A DNA stretch of 64,000 nucleotides from Deltaproteobacteria bacterium (GCA_016182965.1 JACPFM010000040.1:59994-123993), one strand, 5' to 3'. Shown: positions 10,101 to 17,548, numbered from the stretch's first letter. The notes: generated from the sequence alone by a model not told the origin. A program made the numbers and translations.

Positions 10101-10683
10101 CGTCGTTGGCGCGTTGCGGCGCAGAGCCGCCGTCGAAGAGCCAGTGATTGGCCGCGGCGAAGTCGGTCGGCGCCTTTGCCAGCGGCGTGGGCGAGACAGA
10201 GGTGGCTGCGCCAACGGTGCTTGCTTGCACGGCCGCCCCGGCTGGCAGGCACTCCGTGCTGCACTCCCACACTTCATCGTAGTCGTTCCACGAGCAGCTT
10301 GCGACGCAGGGACGCAACCGGACCTCGTGCCGCGCGCACGCGGCATAGCCGGCGAACGTCGCGTTTGCGATCGCGCAAAGACCGTAGGGAGCGGACACGG
10401 AGCCACACACGATGGACGGCGTGGCAGCGCCGTCGATGTACGCCTCGACGTACTGGGCGCCTGCGAAGTTGCGCGAGAAATCCCAGGAGATCGTGAACGA
10501 ACTGTCGGTCGCGGCGCTTTGCCAGGCCACGTCGGAGCTGACGGCGGCCGCCGATTGCCCGGCCTGCGGGTCCGGGGGCGCTCCCCGATCACTCGCACCG
10601 CAGGCCAACGGACACACAGCAACGACCACGAGGAGCGTCAGACGGACGACGTCGGCCCATCGGTAGGAACGCAGCTCACGCAT
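4102..10683 (-). CDS. Teneurin-like NHL/YD-repeat (Rhs) lipoprotein
   Basis: A giant secreted protein of 2193 residues. The N-terminus has a basic stretch, a hydrophobic segment and a Cys at about residue 28 (CPLACGAS), probably a lipoprotein signal. Beta-rich regions include a carboxypeptidase-regulatory-like segment near residues 210-260 and a YSSARQPGR segment near 550. Residues about 715-1050 form NHL-type propeller repeats (several LYVAT, IYFVDD and LFVVN strands). Residues about 1060-2010 are YD repeats (YDLDG, YDANG and YDADGQL types), closed by the Rhs core signature with DPARGRW and NDPVNRLDPTGLY near residue 2045. A glycine-rich tip of about 146 residues follows and matches no toxin family I know. 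This order matches the teneurin/TccC fold family, where a YD shell encloses a C-terminal passenger. The small membrane gene follows directly. Confidence 0.85.
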   Translation of the reverse strand: MRELRSYRWADVVRLTLLVVVAVCPLACGASDRGAPPDPQAGQSAAAVSSDVAWQSAATDSSFTISWDFSRNFAGAQYVEAYIDGAATPSIVCGSVSAPYGLCAIANATFAGYAACARHEVRLRPCVASCSWNDYDEVWECSTECLPAGAAVQASTVGAATSVSPTPLAKAPTDFAAANHWLFDGGSAPQRANDGAPLDPSTFPDDALAVIRGSIKTRDGDPVVCGRLSIVDHPEYGSATTWWDGSFALAVKGTGPVLVDVQGPAGTSYLPIQRRVVPRVHDYTWMDDARLTPITGSATLINSSNRFVLGPDVTPPGETGPRRLAAFFPAGTQATVDGMSPIDTFSVRAIEYTVGAGGPAAMPGLLPPSSGYTFAAAFALDGHERKTVRFSGPVVLYVDNWAGVGVDVQVPNGKYDEKLGVWVPELPEHNGRVIAITGVDSSGQATVSGGVTLLPGEATELARYWTGSADAGTGHTLWRFEVEHFSSFDWNFAIRAIAGALPPGLISFFSGDTTKPSCRAGSIIECENQTLGEVLPIAGTPFSLRYSSARQPGRWREFVASVEKPSSPLPKRVEGTATIAGRLLTGVVSEAVISDPVKGPRTYYQFRFRWDGRDSFARVLNGRQRAHVKVGFVYDGSYFSVTKFGDPAAMSPDPAISFIADSTRKEATLYRELDAWVDTWVDSIQGLGGWSLSPVHYYDVESQTLYRGDGGVVHTEVKDASIFTVAGGASGTLTTGALARSVALPYELEALAMAPDRSLYVATFYDGIWKITPDATNPSDGFENARIHQVLANDARGLAVDGAGRLYFTPISEYRLYRYDSASGLVQIAGSPDGTKGIGGDGPAMGSEVSTPRDITVLPDGTIYFVDDAAGGDDRIRRIAPGPKPLVRTVAGGGSATDSGSKATELKLTNVGGVAARANGDLFIATQNQIWRVGPDGYANKTFGSDPPVSFRRIAISPDGTVFVSTMASDCRVYRLEGDKLLRVVAGVGGTLTCPPTEILDGGRAADAKLHDPTAIAIDSRGDLFVVNLGDSAANPTHRVLRVSHGMSSLLVGSERFVASGDASEVYVFDTKGVIQRTVDAFTGRAKLTFNHDPVDRTKLTSIVDAGDNTLTINRVSASSIELRSQDNLVSKLTLTGDYLTRFDEPEVGRSSSFTYSPNGLLWEYRDPIANATSGPGYQFAYDSNGRLSHDYHAMASGTPQTLVRTTDPLGWRVDVSSGAGQQISYDLRTDGSGNLVRTRTLGTGMWAEVTRTEEDFAGRSRATTYASNATMTTKLSSDPRFGHVASYASQLDFKPSPSSPIVSTTIARSVSPSNASAPGTASNLTETVSWLEGSSARSMTTTTEKIGTSGTRVTTARPSGATTAVEYDLKDRLVRVVAAGHHELWLGYDARGRITAIQQGVCPSLTTPDHPAADCSSAPPPVPAGCRRVSFGYDATTGYLACAFDPLGLLGRITTDKVGRPRTVTTPYGSSERTVTLTHVADGTTMVVVPVQATGGTTSALHTFTLDRSSGKLAYNAPTVGSEPTSISAALGADLELRELTRSEPWAKDTWTFSPVMRPQTRSFGSSDGGTGSFMDYMTWGPDGLPGIQGRLRGGSWQAYSWHQFDGVVPTQTEAHLTPSSGATIDPTVSRTFDGRLRLDTQSVYVAGNTSTVSYGYDLDGLLKTATVAGQTLTVDRLLTGGIPRPDGAPTAVSVAGTRENLSWSLFGELAGARDASSVSEWGLEATRSGTRYLGFTYERDARGRITRLTEYVAAVPGLAERTQTTSYTYRHDGALEGVIVNAGLNEGPGSVVATRNYSYDINGNRDVPVGGGTGNTYDAQDRLVSDPANTFVHDRDGRLVRNWWNDFSHTYDADGQLIGWRTLDWSTWVERTVTYRYDALGRRVLREESGVSGSIAYVYEDGGLLPIAEYRGGTLVSRFVFASRPNVPDLVLQGGKVYRIFADHLGSPRVVVDTATGAVVQRTDYNEWGVVVGEYVAPGFAPVPFGFAGGLYDRTTKYVHFGAREYDPARGRWLTKEPMGFAGGATNFYAYAGNDPVNRLDPTGLYSVYAWGAASKHVGPEALGLEGELVGLAGYDSVNGAFAGGIAAAGVVGGLKGVGEAALYAGYEGLYERDVRGDGKWHLETAKIRLLESTVEVGPIGLVFGRFDLPRAFGGKVGHETGTYFGISFGHWSGGFGFSDDDGFSEYIACK

Positions 10684-10820
10684 GCCGCGACTCTCTGCTC
10701 GACGCGATCGATGATCAACCCGATTCCGTGAGCTGCAGCGCGAAGCATGTCATTGGTCATTACGAACGGCGAACCGGCCGAGAGCGATCATTCGGTTCGC
10801 GACGCGGCACGCGGAGCGCG

Positions 10821-10826
10821 TATAAT
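10821..10826 (+). promoter_or_regulatory. Candidate -10 box (TATAAT) for the kelch gene
   Basis: A perfect TATAAT stands out in GC-rich DNA between the divergent Rhs and kelch genes. No good -35 hexamer is seen at 16-18 bases; TTCGCG at 10796 is weak. It ends 9 bases before ATG 10836 and 21 bases before ATG 10848, so transcription would begin almost at the first start codon. Either the message is nearly leaderless or the second ATG is used. Confidence 0.35.
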
Positions 10827-10835
10827 CTCCAGGAA

Positions 10836-13232
10836 ATGTCGCGTGGAATGCTGGTCACGATTGGTCTCGCCATGGCGTGCTCGGCTCCCGAGCCGGCCCC
10901 AGGTGCGTCACCATTCGTCGGAGGTGCCGACGCTCCCGATCTCGCTCGGGCACGAGCCTTGCTGGCAGCGCATGGGCTACCGGCGGCTTCCGGCGAGTCG
11001 ACCATGGCTGCGGGCTCGCGCAGCTCCCGGCTCGGCGACCGAGGCCCTGCAATCACGATCGGCGCGTCGGCCGCGGACGGGTTCGGCCTGCGCGAGCCGA
11101 CCGGCGTTGCGGTCGAGGTTCGTCTCGAGTCGGCGACGCGGGCGCGCCCAATCGCCGTCGACGGCTGGCTCGTGTTCGCCGACGCGCTGGATGGTCGCCC
11201 GGCGTTCGTCCGGGAGACTGGCGACGGTGTCGAGGACTTCGTCGTGTCGTCGGCGTCGAGCCTCCGATATCGAGTCTCGCTCGGCGACCGTGTCGCCGGG
11301 CTACGGCTCGCCTCCGAGACGCTGGAGCTGCTCGACGCGGAGGGCGTGCCGCGTCTGCGGATGAACCCTCCGTACGTCATCGATGCGCAAGGGCGCCGCC
11401 ACGCGGCCTCGCTGGATCTCGTGGGCTGCGCCGTCGATCGCAGCGCCGCGCTGCCGTTCGGTCGCCCGCCGGTGCCTCCGGGCGCGCACGATTGTCGGCT
11501 CGTGGTGCAGTGGGAGGCCGCGCTAGCCAAGCCGGTGCTCGTCGATCCGTCGTGGTCGACGACCGCGTCGATGTCCGTTCGACGCTCTGGGCATGGCGCC
11601 GCTGCGCTCGGGGACGACCGTGTGTTGGTAGCAGGCGGCAATGACGGACCGCTCATCCATTCCTCGGCAGAGGTCTTCGATGGAACGAGCCTCACCTGGG
11701 CCAGCGCGGGGTCCATGAGCGGACCTCGCACTGGCGCCGGGACCATCAAGCTGGCTGGGGGGCGGGTCCTGGTGGCCGGCGGGTTCGGCGCGACGGGCTG
11801 GCCGCAGCGGACCGCAGAGGTCTTCGAGGTCGCCACGGGCTGGCGCGCCGTCGCGTCGATGAACGAGTCGCGGCGCGACTTCGCGATCGCAAACGTCGGA
11901 TCGCGGGTCCTGGCCGTCGGCCACGGCCATTCAGCCGAGCTGTTCGACATCGCGACCGAGACCTGGAGCTTCACGGCCAAGCCGCTCCGCCACCGCGCCT
12001 TCGGGCAAGCCCACGCCGTCGGCCCGGACACGGCCTTGATCTACGGTGGGAGCACGAGCGGCGACACGTCCACCGCAGAGCTGTGGACCGCGGGAACGTG
12101 GACGGACGCGGGCTCGACCACCGTACCCGGCGGCGCATCGCTCACGCTCCCGGGAAACCGCGTGCTCGTCGTCGGAGGGCAAGGACTGAGCACCATGGTG
12201 GAGATGTGGTCGCTCGGCGGCGGGTGGAAGAAGATGAAGGCCCTGCCCCTGGCGATCAGGTGTCCGACCCTGGCACTGCTTCCCGGCGGAGCGGTGTTGG
12301 AGGTGGGTGGACAAGGTCCCGCGTACCTCTCGAATGCGAACGTCTTCGATCCGGTCGCGGAGACGTGGACCGCCGCTGGCCACCTGAGCCAGCGTCGCGG
12401 CTCCGCGGTCGCAGCCACTACCAGCAAGGGCGCGCTCATCATCGGGGGCGAGTCCTGGGTCGACGATGCGCAGCGCGCGCTGAGCACCGCCGAGCTGTTC
12501 GGGCCCTTCGCGCCCCTCGGCGCCGCCTGCACCGCCGGCTGGGAGTGCGCGTCCGGCACGTGCGCCGACGGCGTGTGCTGCGACTCCGCGTGCGACGGTC
12601 CGTGCGAGTCCTGCACGCTCGAGGCCTCGCGGGGGACCTGTCGACCGATCGCCGGATCGGCGGTGCACGGCGCGTGCAAGGCCATTGGCGCGCTGCCCTG
12701 CGGATCGGCGGCGTGCGACGGCATGGACGGCAAGGCCTGTCGAAAGCACCCTGGCACCGACACGATATGTCGCGCGCCCGAGTGTCGGGACGGGGTCGCC
12801 TGGGCAGCCGGCCGTTGCGACGGCGCGGGCGCGTGCGCGTCGCCCGCCGCCACGCCGTGCGCTCCGTATCGCTGCGCCGGCGACACGTGCGGCACGTCCT
12901 GCACGGAGGATCGGGACTGCGTCGAGGGCTGGGGGTGCGATCCGGCGACGCGCCGTTGCCGGCTTTCGCCGCCGGAGCCGACCGATGCCGGCATCTCCGA
13001 CGCAGCACTCCCCGACGCTGCGGTCGTCGATGCAAGCGACGACGGCGGCACGATCCGATACGAATGCGGCTGTCGTGCGACCGGGGTGGGGGCGCGGCCG
13101 GGGGTCACGTGGTCGCTCGTCGCCGTGACGCTCGCGACGATGGCTCGCCGTCGGCGAAGAGCGCCTCGAGGATCCCGGATCGCGGGGCTTCAGGCTCGGA
13201 AATCGTCCTGTTCAGGGCGTGCCGATCGGTGA
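10836..13232 (+). CDS. Kelch-repeat lipoprotein with Cys-rich region and MYXO-CTERM-like tail
   Basis: A 798-residue surface protein. The short signal sequence ends in a lipobox (GLAMAC). Residues about 245-555 contain kelch-type propeller blades, seen as repeated RVLVAGG, VLVVGG and TAELF strands. Residues about 563-715 are cysteine-rich (AGWECASGTCADGVCCDSAC type), a module frequent in myxobacterial extracellular proteins. An acidic linker leads to CGCRATG, a hydrophobic stretch and RRRRR, which resembles the MYXO-CTERM sorting signal, but about 25 more residues follow. ATG 10836 has AGGAA just upstream; ATG 10848 is the alternative given the position of the TATAAT. It is divergent from the Rhs gene. 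The ligand is unknown. Confidence 0.8.
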   Translation: MSRGMLVTIGLAMACSAPEPAPGASPFVGGADAPDLARARALLAAHGLPAASGESTMAAGSRSSRLGDRGPAITIGASAADGFGLREPTGVAVEVRLESATRARPIAVDGWLVFADALDGRPAFVRETGDGVEDFVVSSASSLRYRVSLGDRVAGLRLASETLELLDAEGVPRLRMNPPYVIDAQGRRHAASLDLVGCAVDRSAALPFGRPPVPPGAHDCRLVVQWEAALAKPVLVDPSWSTTASMSVRRSGHGAAALGDDRVLVAGGNDGPLIHSSAEVFDGTSLTWASAGSMSGPRTGAGTIKLAGGRVLVAGGFGATGWPQRTAEVFEVATGWRAVASMNESRRDFAIANVGSRVLAVGHGHSAELFDIATETWSFTAKPLRHRAFGQAHAVGPDTALIYGGSTSGDTSTAELWTAGTWTDAGSTTVPGGASLTLPGNRVLVVGGQGLSTMVEMWSLGGGWKKMKALPLAIRCPTLALLPGGAVLEVGGQGPAYLSNANVFDPVAETWTAAGHLSQRRGSAVAATTSKGALIIGGESWVDDAQRALSTAELFGPFAPLGAACTAGWECASGTCADGVCCDSACDGPCESCTLEASRGTCRPIAGSAVHGACKAIGALPCGSAACDGMDGKACRKHPGTDTICRAPECRDGVAWAAGRCDGAGACASPAATPCAPYRCAGDTCGTSCTEDRDCVEGWGCDPATRRCRLSPPEPTDAGISDAALPDAAVVDASDDGGTIRYECGCRATGVGARPGVTWSLVAVTLATMARRRRRAPRGSRIAGLQARKSSCSGRADR

Positions 13233-13252
13233 CGGGCCGCCAGATGCGAAGT

Positions 13253-14146
13253 TCAGCCGTCGTCGAACACGTCGGCGAGCCGCGTCGCGACCGCCGCGCG
13301 GCGGATCCACGCGTCGAGGCGACTGCGATCGGTGCAGCTGCGCACGCGCTCGGCCACCGCGGCGTCGACCTCGATGCCGCGTGCGGACAGGATCTCGAGC
13401 AGCGCCTCGGCCATGCCCTCCGCGTGCCCCTCGGCGCGCCCCTCGGCGACGTACCGCTTGGCGAACTCGCTCTGGTATTCGTAGCGGCCCTGCTTCATGA
13501 GCTCCTCCAGCGCGGCCCGCGCGGCGCCACCCAGCGCGGCGAGGACCAGATCAGTGTAGACACGGCGGCGATCGTCGTCGAGCGAGCCGCTGCGCGCGAT
13601 CGCATCCAGCGCAGGCACGACGATCTGAAGGGCCTCGTCGTCTTCGCCATGCGCGACGGCGGAGAGCACCGCGAGCTCCACGTTCCCACCACGAGCGGGC
13701 GATGCAGCATCGGCTTCGGTGATCCGCGGCACGACCGAGCGATCGACGACGAACGGACGAAGGACGAATCCCGGCGGACCGATCGCGATGGCGCGCTCGC
13801 ACCAGCGCGCGATATTGTCGTCGAGCGCGACGATCACGAGCACGCACGGGCAGCGGAGCTCTCTGCGGAGCAGCGCCAGATAGCACGGCCACGCGTACGT
13901 CTTGTCCTCGTCGGGCCCGAGCTGGACCTCGACGACGATGCCCAGCGCCGGCCGATCCGCCTGCACGAGAACGACGGCGTCGGCCCCGAGCTCGACGGGA
14001 CGCACCTGACGCATGGTCTCCGACGCGAGCGCCGCACGCGCGCCTTCGGGCACCTCGACGCCGAACGCGTCGCGAAGCAGCTCCATCGCCAACGCAGGAC
14101 GGCTGCGAAACAGCAAGACGAGCGCTTCATGCGTCGGCGAAGGCAT
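13253..14146 (-). CDS. Rpn/DUF4351-like PD-(D/E)XK family protein
   Basis: A 297-residue protein resembling the Rpn (recombination-promoting nuclease, putative transposase) group that is abundant in myxobacteria and cyanobacteria. The N-terminus has the HEALVLLFRSRPALAMELL segment. A PD-(D/E)XK-like core is visible as ADAVVLV followed by GIVVEVQL, where the ExQ pair fits the nuclease motif. The rest is helical, with an acidic GRAEGHAEGMAEAL linker near residue 235. The family acts on DNA in some members; activity here is inferred. It points away from the kelch gene and sits in a group of accessory genes. Confidence 0.7.
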   Translation of the reverse strand: MPSPTHEALVLLFRSRPALAMELLRDAFGVEVPEGARAALASETMRQVRPVELGADAVVLVQADRPALGIVVEVQLGPDEDKTYAWPCYLALLRRELRCPCVLVIVALDDNIARWCERAIAIGPPGFVLRPFVVDRSVVPRITEADAASPARGGNVELAVLSAVAHGEDDEALQIVVPALDAIARSGSLDDDRRRVYTDLVLAALGGAARAALEELMKQGRYEYQSEFAKRYVAEGRAEGHAEGMAEALLEILSARGIEVDAAVAERVRSCTDRSRLDAWIRRAAVATRLADVFDDG

Positions 14147-14348
14147 CGCGGCCCGCGGCAGAGCACCTCGCGTGCCCCGACCCGATGCCCGATCTCCCCG
14201 ACGATCTCGCGAGCGCGCCCCGGCGGATCCGGTGGACCGCCGGCGGACCGCCGGCGGCTCGTCTGCGCGCGAGCTCGCGCCGTGACCGGCCTTCGCGACG
14301 CGTGGAGTCGCACGTCCTCGCTCGCTTGTTGCAGCGACTCGCAGCCGC

Positions 14349-15827
14349 GTGCTCTACGTCTACCTCGTCTACGGCCTGGCGTTCATCGGCGGTGGGCTCG
14401 TGCTGGGCCTGCAGACACGCATGCCCACTCGCGCCGCGCGCACGCCCGCGCTCGCCCTCCTCGCGCTGTTCTGCGTCGTGCACGGCGTGGCCGAGTGGCT
14501 CGTGATGGCCGGTGTCATCGAGGAGCTCAGGGGAGCGGCCGCGCGCGGCGGGATCCTGCGGGACGTCGCGCTCGCCGCCGTCGCCGTGTCCTTCGCGCTG
14601 CTCAGCCAGTTCGCGGTCGAGCTCGGGGTGGCGTTTCGACGTTGGCCTCGGCTACTCCGCGCGGTGCCCGCCGCGTTGCTCGCCGGGACGACCGGACTCG
14701 TCGTATCAGCGCCCGATCGTTGGGGCGCCGAGTGGCGACTCGGGGCGGAGGCGGTCGTCCGTTACGTGCTCTGCCTGCCGGCCGGCCTCCTAGCCGCCTC
14801 CAACCTCCTCTCGGGCTCGCGCGACCCGCAGGCCGCACCGCACGGCCGAAGACGAAGGGATCTCCGGTGGGCGGCCGCGGCCCTCGCCGGGTACGCCTTC
14901 TTCGCGGGCGCGCTCACGCCGCGCGCGCCGTTCCCACCCGCCTCGATCCTGAACGCCGAGGGCTTCCGGGCGGTGGTCTCGATCCCCGTGGAGGTGCCTC
15001 GCGCGCTGCTGGCGGCTGCGATCGCGTCGCTCCTCTCGGAGGCGTTCGTCGTCGAGACGCACCGAGAGCAGATCGAGATGGAGCGCCTTCGCGAGGAGTT
15101 CATCTCGGTCGTCGCCCACGATCTCCGCAACCCGATCACCGTGATCCTCGGCACCGCGAGCCTGCTCGAGCGGCGCGCGGCCGCAGACGATAAAGGCCTG
15201 ATCGCGCGGCTGCGGAGGAGCGCCCTAACGCTCGATCGGATGATCGCCGATCTGCTCGACGCCTCGCGCATCGAGGCGAGCCGCCTCGCGCTCCGGCGCC
15301 AGCTCGTCGACCTCGGCGCGCTGGTGCGCGAGGTCGTCGAGCGATCGAGCGCCACGCTCGGCGGACGTCGCGTGCAGATCGCGGCGCCCGGCGGTGCGCT
15401 CGAGGTCGACGCCGATCCGATGCGCCTCGAACAGATCCTCGTGAACTTGTTGACCAACGCGGCCAAGTACTCCGACGAGGGAACCGACCTTCGGCTCACG
15501 ATCGAGAAGCGGGCCGACGAGGTGCGCGTCGGCGTCACCAACCGCGGGCCCGGCATCTCCGCCGAGGACTTGCCGCGCCTGTTCACGCGATTCTTCCGCA
15601 CGCCCGCCGCTGCGAGAGGGCAGCGACAGGGGCTCGGCCTCGGCCTGTACATCGCGCGCGGGTTGGTGGAGGCGCACGGAGGACGCCTCTGGGCAGAGTC
15701 GAGCGAGCGCCTCCGCGAGACCACGTTCCGCTTCGCGCTGCCCCTCTCGACGAGCCGCGCGCCCGAGGCGGCCTTTCGACGGGGCGCCCGCGCCATCGTC
15801 CGCGACTCCCGCCCGAGCGGAGCGTAG
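14349..15827 (+). CDS. Membrane sensor histidine kinase (orphan)
   Basis: A 492-residue kinase with about seven N-terminal hydrophobic helices (residues 1-240) that form an unclassified membrane sensor. The dimerisation box FISVVAHDLRNP carries the phospho-accepting His near residue 260. The HATPase domain has the N box (LVNLLTNAAKYS), G1 as TNRGPGIS and the G2 glycines (GLGLGLYIARG). In G1 the usual Asp is Asn, seen in some active kinases. The start is GTG 14349, and no strong ribosome site is visible. No response regulator is adjacent, so its partner lies elsewhere. The 200 bases upstream contain no recognisable gene. Confidence 0.85.
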   Translation: MLYVYLVYGLAFIGGGLVLGLQTRMPTRAARTPALALLALFCVVHGVAEWLVMAGVIEELRGAAARGGILRDVALAAVAVSFALLSQFAVELGVAFRRWPRLLRAVPAALLAGTTGLVVSAPDRWGAEWRLGAEAVVRYVLCLPAGLLAASNLLSGSRDPQAAPHGRRRRDLRWAAAALAGYAFFAGALTPRAPFPPASILNAEGFRAVVSIPVEVPRALLAAAIASLLSEAFVVETHREQIEMERLREEFISVVAHDLRNPITVILGTASLLERRAAADDKGLIARLRRSALTLDRMIADLLDASRIEASRLALRRQLVDLGALVREVVERSSATLGGRRVQIAAPGGALEVDADPMRLEQILVNLLTNAAKYSDEGTDLRLTIEKRADEVRVGVTNRGPGISAEDLPRLFTRFFRTPAAARGQRQGLGLGLYIARGLVEAHGGRLWAESSERLRETTFRFALPLSTSRAPEAAFRRGARAIVRDSRPSGA

Positions 15828-15898
15828 GGCGCTCGGTGCGCCGTGCTGGAGCTCGCGCTCGCTTTGACGCGATCTTGCTGACGCGATAACAACATCGC

Positions 15899-16165
15899 AT
15901 GGCGAAGCTGAGACGCACCGGGAGAAGAGAGACCTTCAGCGTGTCCGTCTCCCCAGAGACGAAGGAGCGGCTTCGCAGGGCGGCCGACCGCGCCTTCGGC
16001 GGAAACGTCTCGGCGGTGATCGAGGCCATCGCGCTCGAGGCCGATCGCCAGGGCGCGCTCGAGTGGTTGCTCGATCGCGCGCCATCCGTGTCCGACGCCG
16101 CCTTCGAGGACTTCCTGCGCGAGATGTCTGGCCGCAAGCGCCGTCGTGCGAAGCGGGCGGCATGA
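15899..16165 (+). CDS. VapB-like antitoxin (ribbon-helix-helix type)
   Basis: A small basic protein of 88 residues. The N-terminal stretch (RRETFSVSVSPETKERLRRAAD) has the strand-helix pattern of a ribbon-helix-helix DNA-binding domain. The C-terminal half is a helical, acidic then basic extension of the kind that wraps a toxin. Its stop overlaps the start of a PIN-domain protein as ATGA, the standard antitoxin-toxin arrangement. It probably neutralises the toxin and represses the operon; this is inferred from context. Confidence 0.75.
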   Translation: MAKLRRTGRRETFSVSVSPETKERLRRAADRAFGGNVSAVIEAIALEADRQGALEWLLDRAPSVSDAAFEDFLREMSGRKRRRAKRAA

Positions 16166-16554
16166 TCGCCGTGACGCTCGACACCGGCGCCTTGATCGCC
16201 ATCGAGCGAAGACGCGAGCGCGGCGCGATGCTTCTGCGCGCAGCGTTCGAACACCGTGCCCGCCTGCTGACGATCACGCCCGTCATCGCGGAGTGGTGGC
16301 GCGGCCGCACCGACGTCCGTGATCGGATCAAGACGGCGATCACAGTCGTGCCCTTCCCGCTCGTCGCCGCCGAGGCCGCAGGTCTCGCGCTTGCCGGCGT
16401 ACGGCGCGAGCCGGAGCGCGCGCGGCTCGCCGTCGACGCGATGGTGATGGGCCTTGCTGCCACCCTCGGCGGCGGCGTCGTCTACACCAGCGACGTCGAC
16501 GATCTGGAGCGTCTGTCGGCGCACTTCCCGGGCGTGCGAATTCTCGCCGTGTGA
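16162..16554 (+). CDS. VapC-like PIN-domain toxin
   Basis: A 130-residue PIN-domain protein of typical VapC length. The acidic residues expected at the metal site are visible: Asp in LDTGAL near residue 7, Glu in IAEWW near 48, Asp in AVDAMVMG near 94, and Asp in TSDVDDL near 113. PIN toxins are Mg-dependent RNases that cut tRNA or rRNA and are silenced by the cognate antitoxin. Translation is coupled to the antitoxin through the ATGA overlap. The actual RNA target cannot be read from the sequence. Confidence 0.8.
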   Translation: MIAVTLDTGALIAIERRRERGAMLLRAAFEHRARLLTITPVIAEWWRGRTDVRDRIKTAITVVPFPLVAAEAAGLALAGVRREPERARLAVDAMVMGLAATLGGGVVYTSDVDDLERLSAHFPGVRILAV

Positions 16555-16684
16555 TCAGGTCGACTCACTGGACGATCGCGACACCTCCACCGCGATCGCT
16601 CGCCGGCCGCCTCGATGGCCTCACGTACGGGGCGGGTTCCGGCCACGCGTGCTCGACGATCGCCGCGTCTGCTACGCTCTGCCC

Positions 16685-17548
16685 ATGTCCAACGCGCGCC
16701 CGTCGACGCCCGGCTGGCAGCTCGACCCGGCCGATCCGCGCGCGCCATCGCGCGAGGTGTGGGCGGCGCTGTCGCCCGAGGCGCGCGCCGCCGTCGTCGA
16801 CGCGTTGCCCTCCGAGCTCGATCCCGGGCTCGGCGTCGCGCCGCCCGAAGGCGACGAGCACTTCGAAGCGTCGGTACGGCCGCTGGGAGCGCTCCGTCGG
16901 TGGTTCGACAAGCTCGGACGCCGCGTCTACGTCGGCACGAACCTCCCCGTCTTCTACCCGGCCGAGCGCGTCTTCGCGCCCGACCTGATCGCGGTCGTCG
17001 ACGTCGAGCCCGGCCCTCGCAGGCGCTGGGTCGTCGAGTCGGAGGGCAAGGGGCTCGATCTTGCGCTCGAGGTGCACGTCTCGGGAGAGTGGCGCAAGGA
17101 CTTCGTCGACAACGTGGAGCGCTACGCGCTGCTCGGCATCCGCGAGTACTTCGCGTTCAACGTCACGAGCGGCGTGCTCGTGGGCTACCGACTGGAAGAG
17201 GCCTCGCAGCGCTACGCGCCGCTCGCCGCCGGGCCCGACGGTCTGCGCTCGGAGGTGCTCGGGCTCGACCTGCTCGCCGTCGGCGGCCGCATCCGGTTCT
17301 TCCACGCGGGCGCCCGCGTGCCGGAGCTCGACGAGCTGATCGAGCGTCTCGAGTCGGCGATGACGGAGGTGCTCGCGCGCGTCCGCGAGCTCGAGGCGCG
17401 CCTCGAAGAGGAGCAAGCGGCCAAGGAGCAGGAGCGAGCGGCCAAGGAGCAGGAGCGAGCGGCCAAAGAGCAGGAGCGCGCGGCCAGGGAGGCTGCCGAG
17501 GCGGAGGTCCTGCGGCTGCGCGCCGAGCTCGCGAAGCTGAAGGGCTGA
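16685..17548 (+). CDS. Uma2 family endonuclease-like protein with coiled-coil tail
   Basis: A 287-residue protein with a Uma2-type PD-(D/E)XK fold. YVGTNLPVFYP and FAPDLIAVVDV supply the core Asp, and LALEVHVSGEWRKDF supplies the Glu-x-His/Lys part. Many Uma2 copies occur in cyanobacteria and myxobacteria and their biological role is unsettled. From about residue 220 the protein becomes a coiled coil. Part of it is encoded by three near-perfect 21-base tandem repeats (17417-17479) giving AKEQERA units. The start ATG 16685 is the first with family-like sequence after it. Confidence 0.75.
   Translation: MSNARPSTPGWQLDPADPRAPSREVWAALSPEARAAVVDALPSELDPGLGVAPPEGDEHFEASVRPLGALRRWFDKLGRRVYVGTNLPVFYPAERVFAPDLIAVVDVEPGPRRRWVVESEGKGLDLALEVHVSGEWRKDFVDNVERYALLGIREYFAFNVTSGVLVGYRLEEASQRYAPLAAGPDGLRSEVLGLDLLAVGGRIRFFHAGARVPELDELIERLESAMTEVLARVRELEARLEEEQAAKEQERAAKEQERAAKEQERAAREAAEAEVLRLRAELAKLKG
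17417..17479 (+). repeat. 21-base tandem repeat, three copies, in frame
   Basis: Three consecutive units encode AAKEQER in the Uma2 coiled coil. Copies one and two are identical and the third differs by two bases. Because the unit is seven codons, one coiled-coil heptad, copy-number change would lengthen the coil without shifting frame. Confidence 0.9.

Noticed and set aside
8320..10731. 803-codon open frame opposite the Rhs gene
   Set aside because: An Arg/Ala/Gly-rich shadow frame typical of GC-rich DNA. The Rhs frame has clear domains and a signal peptide.
12083..15193. 1036-codon open frame crossing three genes
   Set aside because: It overlaps the kelch, Rpn-like and histidine kinase genes in other frames; low-complexity composition and no domains.
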